Below, piece after piece: positions 1 through 7,128 of a DNA stretch of 28,404 nt. Position numbers and translations under genes: made by a program. Within the stretch, counting starts at the first letter, position 1; every line of letters starts with the position of its first letter. Source of the stretch: SFTJ01 sp051871515. GTDB taxonomy: Bacteria; Bacteroidota; Bacteroidia; Bacteroidales; Muribaculaceae. The stretch covers positions 1 to 28,404 of the forward strand of contig JBJECY010000118.1 of NCBI GenBank assembly GCA_051871515.1, in the 5' to 3' direction. The notes beneath the pieces are model-generated. The model did no database searches. It was not told where the DNA came from and worked only from the letters and a program-made list of their open reading frames with translations.

Positions 1-117
1 GATTCTTTTCGCTTCTGTATCATATTATGCACGCAGTTGCGGATTTGAGGTTATAGTGATTGATTGTTTTCTTTTAAGTAAAAATGCTATCTGTTATGAT
101 AAAACGATGTGTTGCCA

Positions 118-561
118 CTATTCCTCAATAAGCTCATACTCCACACCAAACCATTGGTTGAGAGTGTCTTCCACTTTAAAGTTGATTTCGGGTGTGATGC
201 GCTCTTTCACTTTTTTATAAACGTAGAGCATAGCAGCACCCTCATCGAGCAGGCCAAGCACTTTGTAAATTGCACTTGGGATTAGGCTCACTGGCGAGAT
301 GGTGTAGATGATGGCTGCGTAAACCAAAATGCGGTCTAATGTCGATGTGTTTTCATCGGTCATCACATAGTAGAATTGCAACAGCGGTTTAGCTGCCACG
401 CGTCCAGCCTTGATGGCGTATGGTCTAAGCCATTTCATCACCTCGTCGGCTTTGCACTTCCAGTCAACATCTCCAAGCTTCTCCATCAGTGCTTTGATGT
501 CCTTGCCCAAGATGCAGTAGGCAAGAATAGTGATACAAAGAATAGTTGTCATAATTGCCAT
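118..561 (-). CDS. YkvA/DUF1232 family small membrane protein
   Basis: This 147-residue protein has a hydrophobic N-terminus (about residues 2-19), which could be a membrane anchor. Its central segment, about residues 75-118, fits the YkvA/DUF1232 pattern: LDRILVYAAIIYTISPVSLIP followed by a short loop and LGLLDEGAAMLYVYKKVKE. The family signature is a hydrophobic helix ending in SP-x-DLIPD and then GxLDD. Here the aspartates are partly replaced (SPVSLIPS, GLLDEG), so the match is recognisable but divergent. The biochemical function of the family is not known. The gene is last in a run of minus-strand genes, 141 bp downstream of the NADAR-like gene, with no clear promoter in that gap. A start at the fourth codon (ATG at 550-552) is also possible. 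The 117 bases downstream of its stop contain nothing I recognise. Confidence 0.75.
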   Translation of the reverse strand: MAIMTTILCITILAYCILGKDIKALMEKLGDVDWKCKADEVMKWLRPYAIKAGRVAAKPLLQFYYVMTDENTSTLDRILVYAAIIYTISPVSLIPSAIYKVLGLLDEGAAMLYVYKKVKERITPEINFKVEDTLNQWFGVEYELIEE

Positions 562-702
562 AAATTTTTTTGTATTTGTTTATAATGTGTGTATAAATAA
601 TGAGTGATAAATACTGTGTTTTATATCAAAATTTTTATGATTTTTTGCCCTAATAACACAAAAATATATTTGCCGGAACACACACCAAGGGTGACTGTGG
701 GC

Positions 703-1605
703 TTATTGGTTGACGTAGTTAAAATCACCAATCAAGCATCGGTTGCCCAATGCATCTTCGGCATAGAACCTCATCCAACGTATGTCCGCTAAAGGCAGGT
801 TTATGGTGTAGTCCATTGTGCGGTCATAGTCAGGCAGAGGTGAGAACTTTATTTCAAACTCCTGATTTTCAATCTCATACATTGATGCTAAAGCCAATCC
901 CTGTGTGAGCTGGGGGAGTTGTTGCTTTGTCATCTCAAATGCTTCTGTGCCATTGTTTGCGCGCACAACAAGCTTCTTGTCAATCAAAACAGCGGGGCTT
1001 ATGGCAAATGACTTGCCGGCATCATCTGAGGTTTGGTTGCAATCAGCTTCCCTCACCAAAGGCTTTTCAGCCAAGGCTTGTATTCTGCGGTCGTATTCGT
1101 CGCGCAATTCGGTGAGTATGCCGCAAAACTCCTGAGGCGTGAGAATGGTCTTGTAGGGATTCTCCTCGCCAGTGGAGTGGGAGAGTGTCATGCCGCGAGT
1201 CTGCATCAGTGCTGTGCGGAAACGTTCGCTTTGGTCAAACATGGCACGATAGGCTTCACGCACCAGAATCATGTATTCCGGGCTTTGACGGTTGATGGCT
1301 TGTCCCTTCCACCATACTATTTGGTCGGTTTGCCAAGATGTTACGCTCATCTTGCGCGCATTGCCGCCCTTCATGCTGCATATTTGCCGCTGCTTATCAA
1401 GTTCCTTGCGCTTGAGTGATTGCAAAAAGCCTTCCATACTGCTGCAAGTCATTCCATCAAAGCGGAAGCCGTTGCTGCACAGGTTGCTCAGCACATTTGA
1501 TGGGTATAAACCGTTTGAACGTATATCCAGAGTGTTTGTTTCCGGATTATACATATCCTTCAGTTCGTGACCGTTACGAGATGTTGCGTTATAGTTTTCT
1601 TCCAT
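703..1605 (-). CDS. NADAR-like (YbiA-related) protein with extra C-terminal domain
   Basis: The 300-residue protein has two parts. Residues about 34-170 follow the NADAR (DUF1768/YbiA) layout: a P-S-N-x-LSNL segment, GFRFDGMTCSSMEGFLQSLK containing the conserved Glu (E58), a GGNARK stretch, a W-rich helix, and LVREAYRAMFDQSERFR leading to LMQTRG. Known NADAR proteins cleave N-glycosidic bonds in riboflavin intermediates (YbiA), and some remove ADP-ribose from nucleic acids or counter DarT-type toxins. Residues about 200-300 form a separate beta-rich region that I do not recognise. There is no signal peptide or membrane segment, so it should be cytosolic. It lies 143 bp downstream of the RlaP-like nucleotidyltransferase, with a hairpin between them. 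The family call comes from reading motifs, and sequence divergence is considerable. A role in nucleic-acid repair rests on the neighbours only. Confidence 0.65.
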   Translation of the reverse strand: MEENYNATSRNGHELKDMYNPETNTLDIRSNGLYPSNVLSNLCSNGFRFDGMTCSSMEGFLQSLKRKELDKQRQICSMKGGNARKMSVTSWQTDQIVWWKGQAINRQSPEYMILVREAYRAMFDQSERFRTALMQTRGMTLSHSTGEENPYKTILTPQEFCGILTELRDEYDRRIQALAEKPLVREADCNQTSDDAGKSFAISPAVLIDKKLVVRANNGTEAFEMTKQQLPQLTQGLALASMYEIENQEFEIKFSPLPDYDRTMDYTINLPLADIRWMRFYAEDALGNRCLIGDFNYVNQ

Positions 1606-1679
1606 TATAAGTTTATAAGTTGAGTTTTTGTAAAATTAAAATATAAAATAAACGAGTGCAACTATCGCGAATATTCAGG

Positions 1680-1725
1680 AATTGTGAACTCGGGAAAATA
1701 GAGTTGTTATTCCCGAGCCACAATT
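1680..1725 (-). terminator. Intercistronic hairpin between RlaP-like and NADAR-like genes
   Basis: Two nested inverted repeats form an interrupted 15-bp stem. The outer arms are AATTGTG (1680-1686) and CACAATT (1719-1725). The inner arms are CTCGGGAA (1689-1696) and TTCCCGAG (1710-1717), with a 13-nt loop. On the minus strand no strong U-tract follows, so it may be a partial terminator, an attenuator or an RNA-processing/stability element rather than a full stop. Confidence 0.5.
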
Positions 1726-1748
1726 TAAGAGGCTATTCAACCCTTTCC

Positions 1749-2516
1749 TTATCGCTGTTGCCAATTATTGCCCATTACCGTATCCATCAAAAACTTTGAC
1801 AGTTCATCAAATGCAAAGACGGGTTTTTCTACGGTAAGGTTAGGTAGTAGCTCCATATAATATTTCTGCATTTCAAAGATATATTCTACCAATCCAGATG
1901 TCACTATATCTTTGTCATGCACTTTCCCTTGTCGCTTCAAGGCAAGAAGCTCATGTGCTGCCTGACGTACGGCATCATTATCCGTTATGGTGGCATCAAT
2001 CAGTTCGTCGATTTTAACAGGAGGATGATTCCCTGTATTCTCTATCCAGCGACATGCAAGCAACCCCCGCATATAATAGATGAAGCGTTTCAAAGTGGCT
2101 TCTTCATCGAGATATCGTTTGTTGTTAGCACTTATTGAGTAGAAGTGATACATTGCATTCTTCGTGTTGTAGCACATACGCTCAAACTGATGCATGCTCT
2201 CCAGGAATTTTTCATCGACAATGAATACATCTTTTGAATGTAACCAGTCAGACAAGATTGGATTTGTTTTTGTCAAAAGACTCAAAGCCTTCTTCAAGTC
2301 GTAACCTTCAATGTCAAGATGTTCTTCCTCCAACATCAATTCTATTACATCATCGGTCTTGTTGATGCTGAAATACCACTCAGGACGATGCACATAGATG
2401 AGCCGAACATCCCAGTCGCTTTCTGCTGATGAATAACCAAAGCTGCGGCTTCCGGAGTTGACAGCCATCAAAATCTTTATCTTGTATTGTTCCTCCAGTT
2501 TGTGGAGCAGTTTCAT
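1749..2516 (-). CDS. YcgL/RlaP-like polymerase-beta superfamily nucleotidyltransferase
   Basis: This 255-residue cytosolic protein carries the polymerase-beta nucleotidyltransferase signature near its N-terminus: SGSRSFGYSSAESDWDVR. The Gly-Ser pair is at 22-23 and the two metal-binding aspartates are at 34 and 36. The SDWDVR form followed by a long helical C-terminus matches COG3541 (YcgL). That group overlaps the RNA-ligase-associated nucleotidyltransferases called RlaP in comparative studies of bacterial RNA repair. The substrate is not established. The gene starts 11 bp after the stop of the CCA-type nucleotidyltransferase, so the two are very probably co-transcribed. Upstream of the ATG there is only a weak purine stretch, as expected in Bacteroidetes. 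The superfamily is certain. The RlaP link is inference from motif and context. Confidence 0.75.
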   Translation of the reverse strand: MKLLHKLEEQYKIKILMAVNSGSRSFGYSSAESDWDVRLIYVHRPEWYFSINKTDDVIELMLEEEHLDIEGYDLKKALSLLTKTNPILSDWLHSKDVFIVDEKFLESMHQFERMCYNTKNAMYHFYSISANNKRYLDEEATLKRFIYYMRGLLACRWIENTGNHPPVKIDELIDATITDNDAVRQAAHELLALKRQGKVHDKDIVTSGLVEYIFEMQKYYMELLPNLTVEKPVFAFDELSKFLMDTVMGNNWQQR

Positions 2517-2527
2517 TATCTTGTCTC

Positions 2528-3940
2528 TTATTTCTTTAATTTATATCCTTTTAAATGGTTTAATACTTCTTCTTTATCTCTCTTAGGGTTGACAAAAGCC
2601 AATTTCAGTAGATATGCAAGACATTCCTTTACTTCTGGACCAGGCTTTATTCCTTTGATTTCCATCACTTCCTTGCCTGAAAACAGTGGTTTGTAGTCGA
2701 ACAAGGTGGAACCTTCAAGCTTCATCTCTTCGGTCTTTTTTAGTATTATTTCCACTTGATGTGGCATACACCTGTCGGCGGCATGGGCATTATTGTCGGC
2801 ATCTATCAGCATCAAAAGGGTGCGGAATCGTTCTTCAGTGCCACACAGGTACTGCAACTTGCGCAGCTTTTTCTTCTGGAGGAACTCACATTCGTAACCC
2901 CACGTCTTGCAGACCATGTGATGTTTAACAAGAAACTTCACCTCGCTGATTAAATGATTGCTATAATGCAACTGACGCAAAATATCTTCAACCATATCTG
3001 CACTGGCAAGTTCATGTTTCAAGAAGTGTACTTTGCCATCTTTAATTGTGCGAACACGAATCTTTCCTATGTCGTGCAACAGCGCCGCAAGTGCAAGCAC
3101 CAATTGACTTTCGCCTTCTACGTCAGATATATTCTGAATAACTTTCAACGTATGGTCCCATACTGTACCGAAATGATATTCGTTCTGCGTCATATCGTAG
3201 GTCTTTTCAAACTCTGGTATGACATAGTGCATGGCACCTGTTTCACGAAGCAGTTTCAGCGCCATCACAGGATACTTGCACGTGAGCATCTTGTTAAATT
3301 CTTCACGCACGCGTTCCTTGGTGATAATCTCCAGTCGGAAAGTGTTGCGTTTCATTCCCGCCATGGTTTCACTGTCAATCTCCCACCCGTAACGACAGGC
3401 AAACCGTATGCATCGCAGTATGCGCAAAGGGTCGTCATTATAGGTAAGGTCAGGGTTGGTAGGCGTGCGGATGATGTGGTCGCGTATATCGTTTACTCCA
3501 TTACCAGTTATGTCCACAATCTCATCAGTAGAGATGTTGCAATAAAGTGCATTGATGGTAAGGTCTCTGCGCATGCAGTCGTCCTCTATGGTTCCGAAGG
3601 CTGTCTCTGGATTCCGGCAGGAATGGTCGATATACTTCTCCTTGCGAGTTTGCACAAATTCAAGCTCCACATCGGGAAATGCCTTCAGGTGAAGCATGGC
3701 AGTGCCAAAGTTTGGATAAACCGTCACGCTTTTCGTCGTCAGTTCCTGTTGTTCCAGCCATTCGGCAAAGCGTATGCCTCCGCTGCACAGCGATACACAT
3801 ATATCGATATCCTTTATTTCCAGGCCCATCAGTTCGTCGCGAACACAGCCTCCAACAGTATAGACATGGCCCTCCCATTCAGTTCCTTTTATCAAGGCTC
3901 TGAGGTATTCTTTTATTTTGAGGTATTGTTCATGTTTCAT
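2528..3940 (-). CDS. CCA-type tRNA nucleotidyltransferase with HD domain
   Basis: The 470-residue protein has the class II CCA-adding/poly(A) polymerase head. VGGCVRDELMG lies at about 29-39, the catalytic DID at 44-46, RRDLTINAL at 124-132, and DDPLRILRCIRFACRYGW at about 169-186. It is followed by the RNA-binding helical region and an HD phosphohydrolase domain (ALLHDIGK, HD at 289-290, with a later HH in VKHHM). Such enzymes add or restore the CCA end of tRNA using CTP and ATP, and HD domains in the family can hydrolyse 2',3'-cyclic phosphates. All key residues are present. It heads the minus-strand cluster with the RlaP-like and NADAR-like genes. It differs from the housekeeping CCA enzymes of Bacteroidales that I recall, so it may be an accessory paralogue; the window cannot prove that. 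Confidence 0.88.
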   Translation of the reverse strand: MKHEQYLKIKEYLRALIKGTEWEGHVYTVGGCVRDELMGLEIKDIDICVSLCSGGIRFAEWLEQQELTTKSVTVYPNFGTAMLHLKAFPDVELEFVQTRKEKYIDHSCRNPETAFGTIEDDCMRRDLTINALYCNISTDEIVDITGNGVNDIRDHIIRTPTNPDLTYNDDPLRILRCIRFACRYGWEIDSETMAGMKRNTFRLEIITKERVREEFNKMLTCKYPVMALKLLRETGAMHYVIPEFEKTYDMTQNEYHFGTVWDHTLKVIQNISDVEGESQLVLALAALLHDIGKIRVRTIKDGKVHFLKHELASADMVEDILRQLHYSNHLISEVKFLVKHHMVCKTWGYECEFLQKKKLRKLQYLCGTEERFRTLLMLIDADNNAHAADRCMPHQVEIILKKTEEMKLEGSTLFDYKPLFSGKEVMEIKGIKPGPEVKECLAYLLKLAFVNPKRDKEEVLNHLKGYKLKK

Positions 3941-4185
3941 CTGTTATAGTTTTAGTCAATATCTTTTGTGTTATTAATGATTACTTATGCCATTTATGAT
4001 AATAAAGGAGGTGTTTGTAACCACTGAACTATCAACTTTATCACAAATATAATGCAAAGTTTCAAAAAGTTATTTGTTCCTTCTGATGTAATGGACTCAG
4101 AGAGTATGAACGAGCCTAACATAGGTTTGTTTGTGAAAATTATATGTCTTGTCATGTGCAAGACCAATATAAACATCTAAGTTGT

Positions 4186-4296
4186 TTACTTCAATAAATA
4201 TTTCAGTATGCTATCCCAGTCAGGAAATTTTTCATTGCCGAGCTGAATCCATCTTCTTTTAGTGGTTATATGTTTTTTTGTGCGAAAGTAATCGTC
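4186..4296 (-). pseudogene. Possible 3' remnant of a degraded ORF
   Basis: On the minus strand a 36-codon open stretch ends at TAA (4186-4188) and is bounded upstream by a stop at 4297-4299. It reads like ordinary protein (for example RRWIQLGNEKFPDWDSI and a KYLLK end) but has no ATG, GTG or TTG start. I do not recognise the family. It could be chance, or the tail of a decayed gene. Confidence 0.22.
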
Positions 4297-4309
4297 TTAA
4301 AATAATAAC

Positions 4310-4358
4310 GGTGACGAAAGAGTTATTATTTAGGTAGAGTAGATTTTCTTTCGTCACC
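4310..4358 (-). terminator. Perfect 12-bp inverted repeat, likely terminator
   Basis: The arms GGTGACGAAAGA (4310-4321) and TCTTTCGTCACC (4347-4358) are exactly complementary, with a 25-nt loop. The hairpin lies 42 bp beyond the stop of the 133-residue gene. On the minus strand it is followed by a T-rich run (GTTATTATTTT), which suits termination of that gene. Confidence 0.55.
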
Positions 4359-4399
4359 ATAGCAGTTGCGGCTTTAGTAAGTGTTGCCGTCAAATTTAG

Positions 4400-4801
4400 C
4401 TAATTAATTTCAAGTGGCAAAACCAATCCTTTCTCATTGAATGATATTGCTTTTGGGGTGACATATTCCATCATATTTGACACTGCATAAAACTCAATCG
4501 GGTAAATAATCACTCGTTTCTCTTCGGCATTGATTTTTACGTGCTGCGGCAAAGAGTCGGCATATTGTCCAACTAAGCCGGAGATGATGAGCGACATGAA
4601 ATTGTTGCAGTCATACGAAAGGCAAATCACGTCTTTGCGCATTGCCTCAATGTGAAATGTCACGCTCATGGCAGGTAACAATTCCGTAGGTTTATATTGA
4701 ACTTCAACGGCTTTGTTATCGACATATTTTACCAGGGGTGTTATTTTGTATTTTTTTTCAATGTAGCTGGTGATTTCAGCGAACGATATAAATAATTCCA
4801 T
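4400..4801 (-). CDS. Hypothetical protein, 133 residues
   Basis: I do not recognise this protein. It begins at an ATG with MELFISFAEITSYIEKKY and has alternating beta-like and helical segments, no signal peptide, no membrane helix and no obvious catalytic motif. It looks like a compact cytosolic alpha/beta protein with about 133 residues. It stands alone: 459 bp separate it from the CCA-type gene and 429 bp from the divergent efflux operon. A perfect inverted repeat downstream probably terminates it. Its coding character is supported by a full-length frame, a natural start and stop, and the well-placed hairpin. Confidence 0.6.
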   Translation of the reverse strand: MELFISFAEITSYIEKKYKITPLVKYVDNKAVEVQYKPTELLPAMSVTFHIEAMRKDVICLSYDCNNFMSLIISGLVGQYADSLPQHVKINAEEKRVIIYPIEFYAVSNMMEYVTPKAISFNEKGLVLPLEIN

Positions 4802-5192
4802 GATGATAAGTGAATTTTTATAGTTTTAGAAATGTTTAATTATATGGTTGAGCGGTGTGGCATTGTGTGTGATGCCAAAATACAGTCTCAACAAAATGCA
4901 ATGATGCTTTTTGTTTTATTGATGTTGGTAATTACGTTAATCATTTTGTCGTGTTTTTTAAAGAAGTTATTAATACTATTTTTCCAAATCTCTTAGCATT
5001 GATGCTATGCAATTGCTTTTGATTGCGCTAAAGTAGTGACAATTTTTAACAACTGCAAATATTTTTGTCAAAAAAATATTTTGTAGGAAATTTTTTAAGA
5101 AATAAAGCCAGCAAATGCCTTATTTGAAACCTCGCTATTCATTAAATTATCATAAAACAAGAGGTATTTGAGCCTGTTATGATGGCTATTAG
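4802..5192. other. AT-rich divergent intergenic region
   Basis: This DNA lies between the leftward 133-residue gene and the rightward efflux operon. I find no gene in it. Two small symmetric sites are visible: GGCAT(4859-4863)/ATGCC(4872-4876), and TAGCAT-TG-ATGCTA at 4994-5007. The second has the form of an operator half-site pair, but no regulator is nearby to connect it to. Confidence 0.5.
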
Positions 5193-5224
5193 GTTGATTC
5201 TGTGCTTTATTTATATTAACTTTG
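5193..5224 (+). promoter_or_regulatory. Bacteroidetes-type promoter of the efflux operon
   Basis: A perfect -7 element TAACTTTG lies at 5217-5224, with GTTG (5193-5196, one mismatch to TTTG) exactly 20 bp upstream. The expected transcription start falls at about 5231, which is the A of the ATG, so the transcript may be leaderless. Confidence 0.55.
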
Positions 5225-5230
5225 CAAGTA

Positions 5231-5674
5231 ATGAAAGCATTGAAGTGCATATTATACAGCTTTGTGGCAATGGTGTTTGTGCTAAGCACCGTGTTGCAGT
5301 TTCATCATCACGACGATGATGGTTCAATGTGTATGTGCACCCACAACGATGAGAGCGTGTGCATTGAGCATCTGTCGGAATGTGACGGAGCCAGTTGCCA
5401 TCTCTCAGAAACCCATCACCAATGCGCTGATTGCGACTGCTCGTTGCATTTGGGCGATACAGAGGTGACAAGCAACAATCATTCTAACTTTGTTGAGAAT
5501 TTGAGCAATTTGCACGTTCATCCGCTGATGAACGCGGTGCTCACTGTGGTACAGCAAGTTGTGCTCACACAGCTTGCCACTCATGCTTCGTGGCCCGATG
5601 TGCGGTGCATTGGCAGCGTGAGCAAAGCCCATGTGAATGGGTGCGGCTTGCGTGCTCCGCCGGCTATGGCGTGA
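5231..5674 (+). CDS. Small exported His/Cys-rich protein of an RND metal-efflux operon (DUF6769-like)
   Basis: From the ATG at 5231 the protein has 147 residues. An upstream TTG at 5222 lies inside the promoter -7 box and is not a credible start. A hydrophobic N-terminal segment (residues about 5-22) looks like a signal peptide or anchor. It is followed by FHHHDDDGSMCMCTH and a region crowded with Cys and His (CDGASCH, THHQCADCDC), suited to binding soft or transition metals. Small proteins of this style occur upstream of CzcA/CusA-type efflux genes in Bacteroidetes, and I believe the Pfam family is DUF6769, though I cannot verify it here. A role as periplasmic metal sensor, chaperone or sink is inferred from composition and position. 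It is first in the operon, 204 bp before the adaptor gene. Confidence 0.7.
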   Translation: MKALKCILYSFVAMVFVLSTVLQFHHHDDDGSMCMCTHNDESVCIEHLSECDGASCHLSETHHQCADCDCSLHLGDTEVTSNNHSNFVENLSNLHVHPLMNAVLTVVQQVVLTQLATHASWPDVRCIGSVSKAHVNGCGLRAPPAMA

Positions 5675-5878
5675 GTATTATTGACGTTGGTGCCCCGTAT
5701 TGGCTTTGGCACTGACAATTAACTAATTCCTTTTTTTAATCATTCACAAGATTTGCTTTTGCGATGGTTGCCATGTTGATGGTGGCATAGCTGTGCGTTT
5801 AGACGTATAATTGCGTGACGCGGTGTGCCGTTGGCTTATGGCATAGCAAAAGCCATATTCTCTAAGAGATAATTAATC

Positions 5879-7093
5879 ATGAAAACAATATTTAAGACCA
5901 TTTTTGCATGCCTGCTGCTGGCTGTGTTCACAGCATGTGGCGGCAATGAGCATGTGCATGACCACGGTGAGGAACACCAACACCAACACGAACATGAACA
6001 TGAACACGAGCACGAGCATGAACACGGCGATGAACATGAAGGTGAAGCCCACGAGCATGAAGAAGGAGAGAGCCATGGTGAGTCGGGCGAGATAACTTTT
6101 TCGCCGGCAAAAGCCAAACAGTTTGGCGTGACGGTTACCACTGTTAAGCCGGGCGCTTTTCATGAAACGGTGAAAGTGTCGGGGCAGATAATGGGTGCCC
6201 AGGGCGATGAATTTACTGTTGTTGCCACTTCGGCAGGCGTGGTGCGGCTGCGCTCAAACTTGGCTGTTGGGTCGCACGTTGGTGCCGGTTCGTCGGTGGC
6301 TACGCTGTCGGCAAAAAACATTGTTGGCGGTGACAGCAACGAGCAGGCTCAGATAGTGCTGCGCAATGCTAAGCGTGAATTGGAGCGCCTGAAGCCGCTC
6401 TACGACGACAAGATTGTGACAGCGCGAGAGTATAATGCCGCGCTCGAGGCTTATGAGCGTGCCAAGGCGGCTTGCACATCGGACAAAGTAGCCGGGAGCA
6501 ACGCCACAACTGCCATCTCGGGCACTGTGACCCAATTATATGTGGCCGACGGACAATATATTGAAGCCGGCGCTCCAATTGCCAAAGTGTCAAAGAACGA
6601 GCGTTTGGTGCTTCGTGCCGATTTGCCTGCGTCAAAGGCGCGATTGGCATCGGGCTTTAGCTCAGCCAATTTCAGAACGGCAGATTGTGACGAGATGATG
6701 AGCGTTGCACAGTTCCACGGCAAACGCATTTCAAGCAATAATCTCACAGCCACTCAACCCGGTTATGTGCCAGTGTGCTTTGAGATTGTTAACGATGGCA
6801 GTCTGGTGGGTGGCGCTTATGCCGAGGTGTATTTGATGGGCAACGAGCGAGAAAATGTTCTTTCGGCGCCTGTGAAGTCGCTCACTGAAGAGCTTGGCTC
6901 GTTTTATGTGTATGTGCAGATTGACGATGAGTGCTATGTGAAGCGTGCCGTGAAAACCGGTGTGAACGATGGCATGAACGTTGAGATACTTACGGGATTG
7001 CAGGCCGGCGACCGCGTGGTGGTTGATGGCGCTATGGTGATTAAGCTTGCTTCAAACGGCGGAGCTATTCCCGGTCACACCCATGAGCATTGA
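5879..7093 (+). CDS. RND metal-efflux periplasmic adaptor lipoprotein with His-rich N-terminus
   Basis: This 404-residue membrane-fusion protein (CusB/CzcB class) joins the inner-membrane pump to the outer-membrane channel. A lipoprotein signal ends at Cys20 (VFTAC). Residues 25-66 contain 16 histidines, including a run of alternating His-Glu, a likely metal-capturing tail. The conserved adaptor follows: a first beta segment (FHETVKVSGQI), a helical hairpin (about 160-200), a lipoyl-like half AISGTVTQLYVADGQYIEAG, and the C-terminal beta-barrel and membrane-proximal domain. The ATG at 5879 is the natural start, directly ahead of the signal peptide. The RND permease begins 35 bp downstream. 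The ion exported is not determined; the His-rich tail favours a divalent ion such as Zn, Co, Ni or Cd, but Cu is not excluded. Confidence 0.93.
   Translation: MKTIFKTIFACLLLAVFTACGGNEHVHDHGEEHQHQHEHEHEHEHEHEHGDEHEGEAHEHEEGESHGESGEITFSPAKAKQFGVTVTTVKPGAFHETVKVSGQIMGAQGDEFTVVATSAGVVRLRSNLAVGSHVGAGSSVATLSAKNIVGGDSNEQAQIVLRNAKRELERLKPLYDDKIVTAREYNAALEAYERAKAACTSDKVAGSNATTAISGTVTQLYVADGQYIEAGAPIAKVSKNERLVLRADLPASKARLASGFSSANFRTADCDEMMSVAQFHGKRISSNNLTATQPGYVPVCFEIVNDGSLVGGAYAEVYLMGNERENVLSAPVKSLTEELGSFYVYVQIDDECYVKRAVKTGVNDGMNVEILTGLQAGDRVVVDGAMVIKLASNGGAIPGHTHEH
5975..6025 (+). repeat. GARCAY hexamer tract encoding (His-Glu)n
   Basis: A run of hexamer-like units (GAACAT, GAACAC, GAGCAC, GAGCAT) encodes alternating His and Gln/Glu at residues 33-49 of the adaptor. 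The units vary at third codon positions, which suggests an old repeat kept by selection. Slippage could change its length between strains. Confidence 0.85.
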
Positions 7094-7128
7094 TTTGCGG
7101 AAGTCTTATTTATAAATTGTGAAGAGAT

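Larger units (their letters stand above)
3941..4399. other. Gene-poor AT-rich intergenic region
   Basis: This stretch separates the CCA-type gene from the 133-residue orphan; both read leftward. It contains a perfect 12-bp inverted repeat (entered separately) and a 36-codon open stretch without a start codon (also entered separately). I see no convincing Bacteroidetes -7 box for the CCA-type gene here and no RNA gene. Confidence 0.6.

Noticed and set aside
2954..3949. A 331-codon open frame on the plus strand opposite the CCA-type gene
   Set aside because: It is antisense to a gene with all CCA/HD motifs intact, has no recognisable domain and begins without promoter context. It is an artefact of codon use on the other strand.
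3994..4176. 60-codon minus-strand frame in the AT-rich gap
   Set aside because: Hydrophobic low-complexity reading of AT-rich DNA with no promoter, ribosome site or motif.
5222..5230. TTG start for the small His/Cys-rich protein
   Set aside because: The TTG is the last part of the -7 box TAACTTTG. The ATG at 5231 directly precedes the signal peptide.
5675..5878. Short inverted repeats before the adaptor gene considered as a terminator or riboswitch
   Set aside because: The stems are only about 5 bp (for example GTGCC/GGCAC) and I could not fold a convincing structure. The T-run after them is not preceded by a stable hairpin.
5975..6025. Hexamer tract considered as a CRISPR-like or regulatory repeat
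   Set aside because: The units are contiguous, in frame and encode His-Glu in the adaptor protein; there are no spacers.
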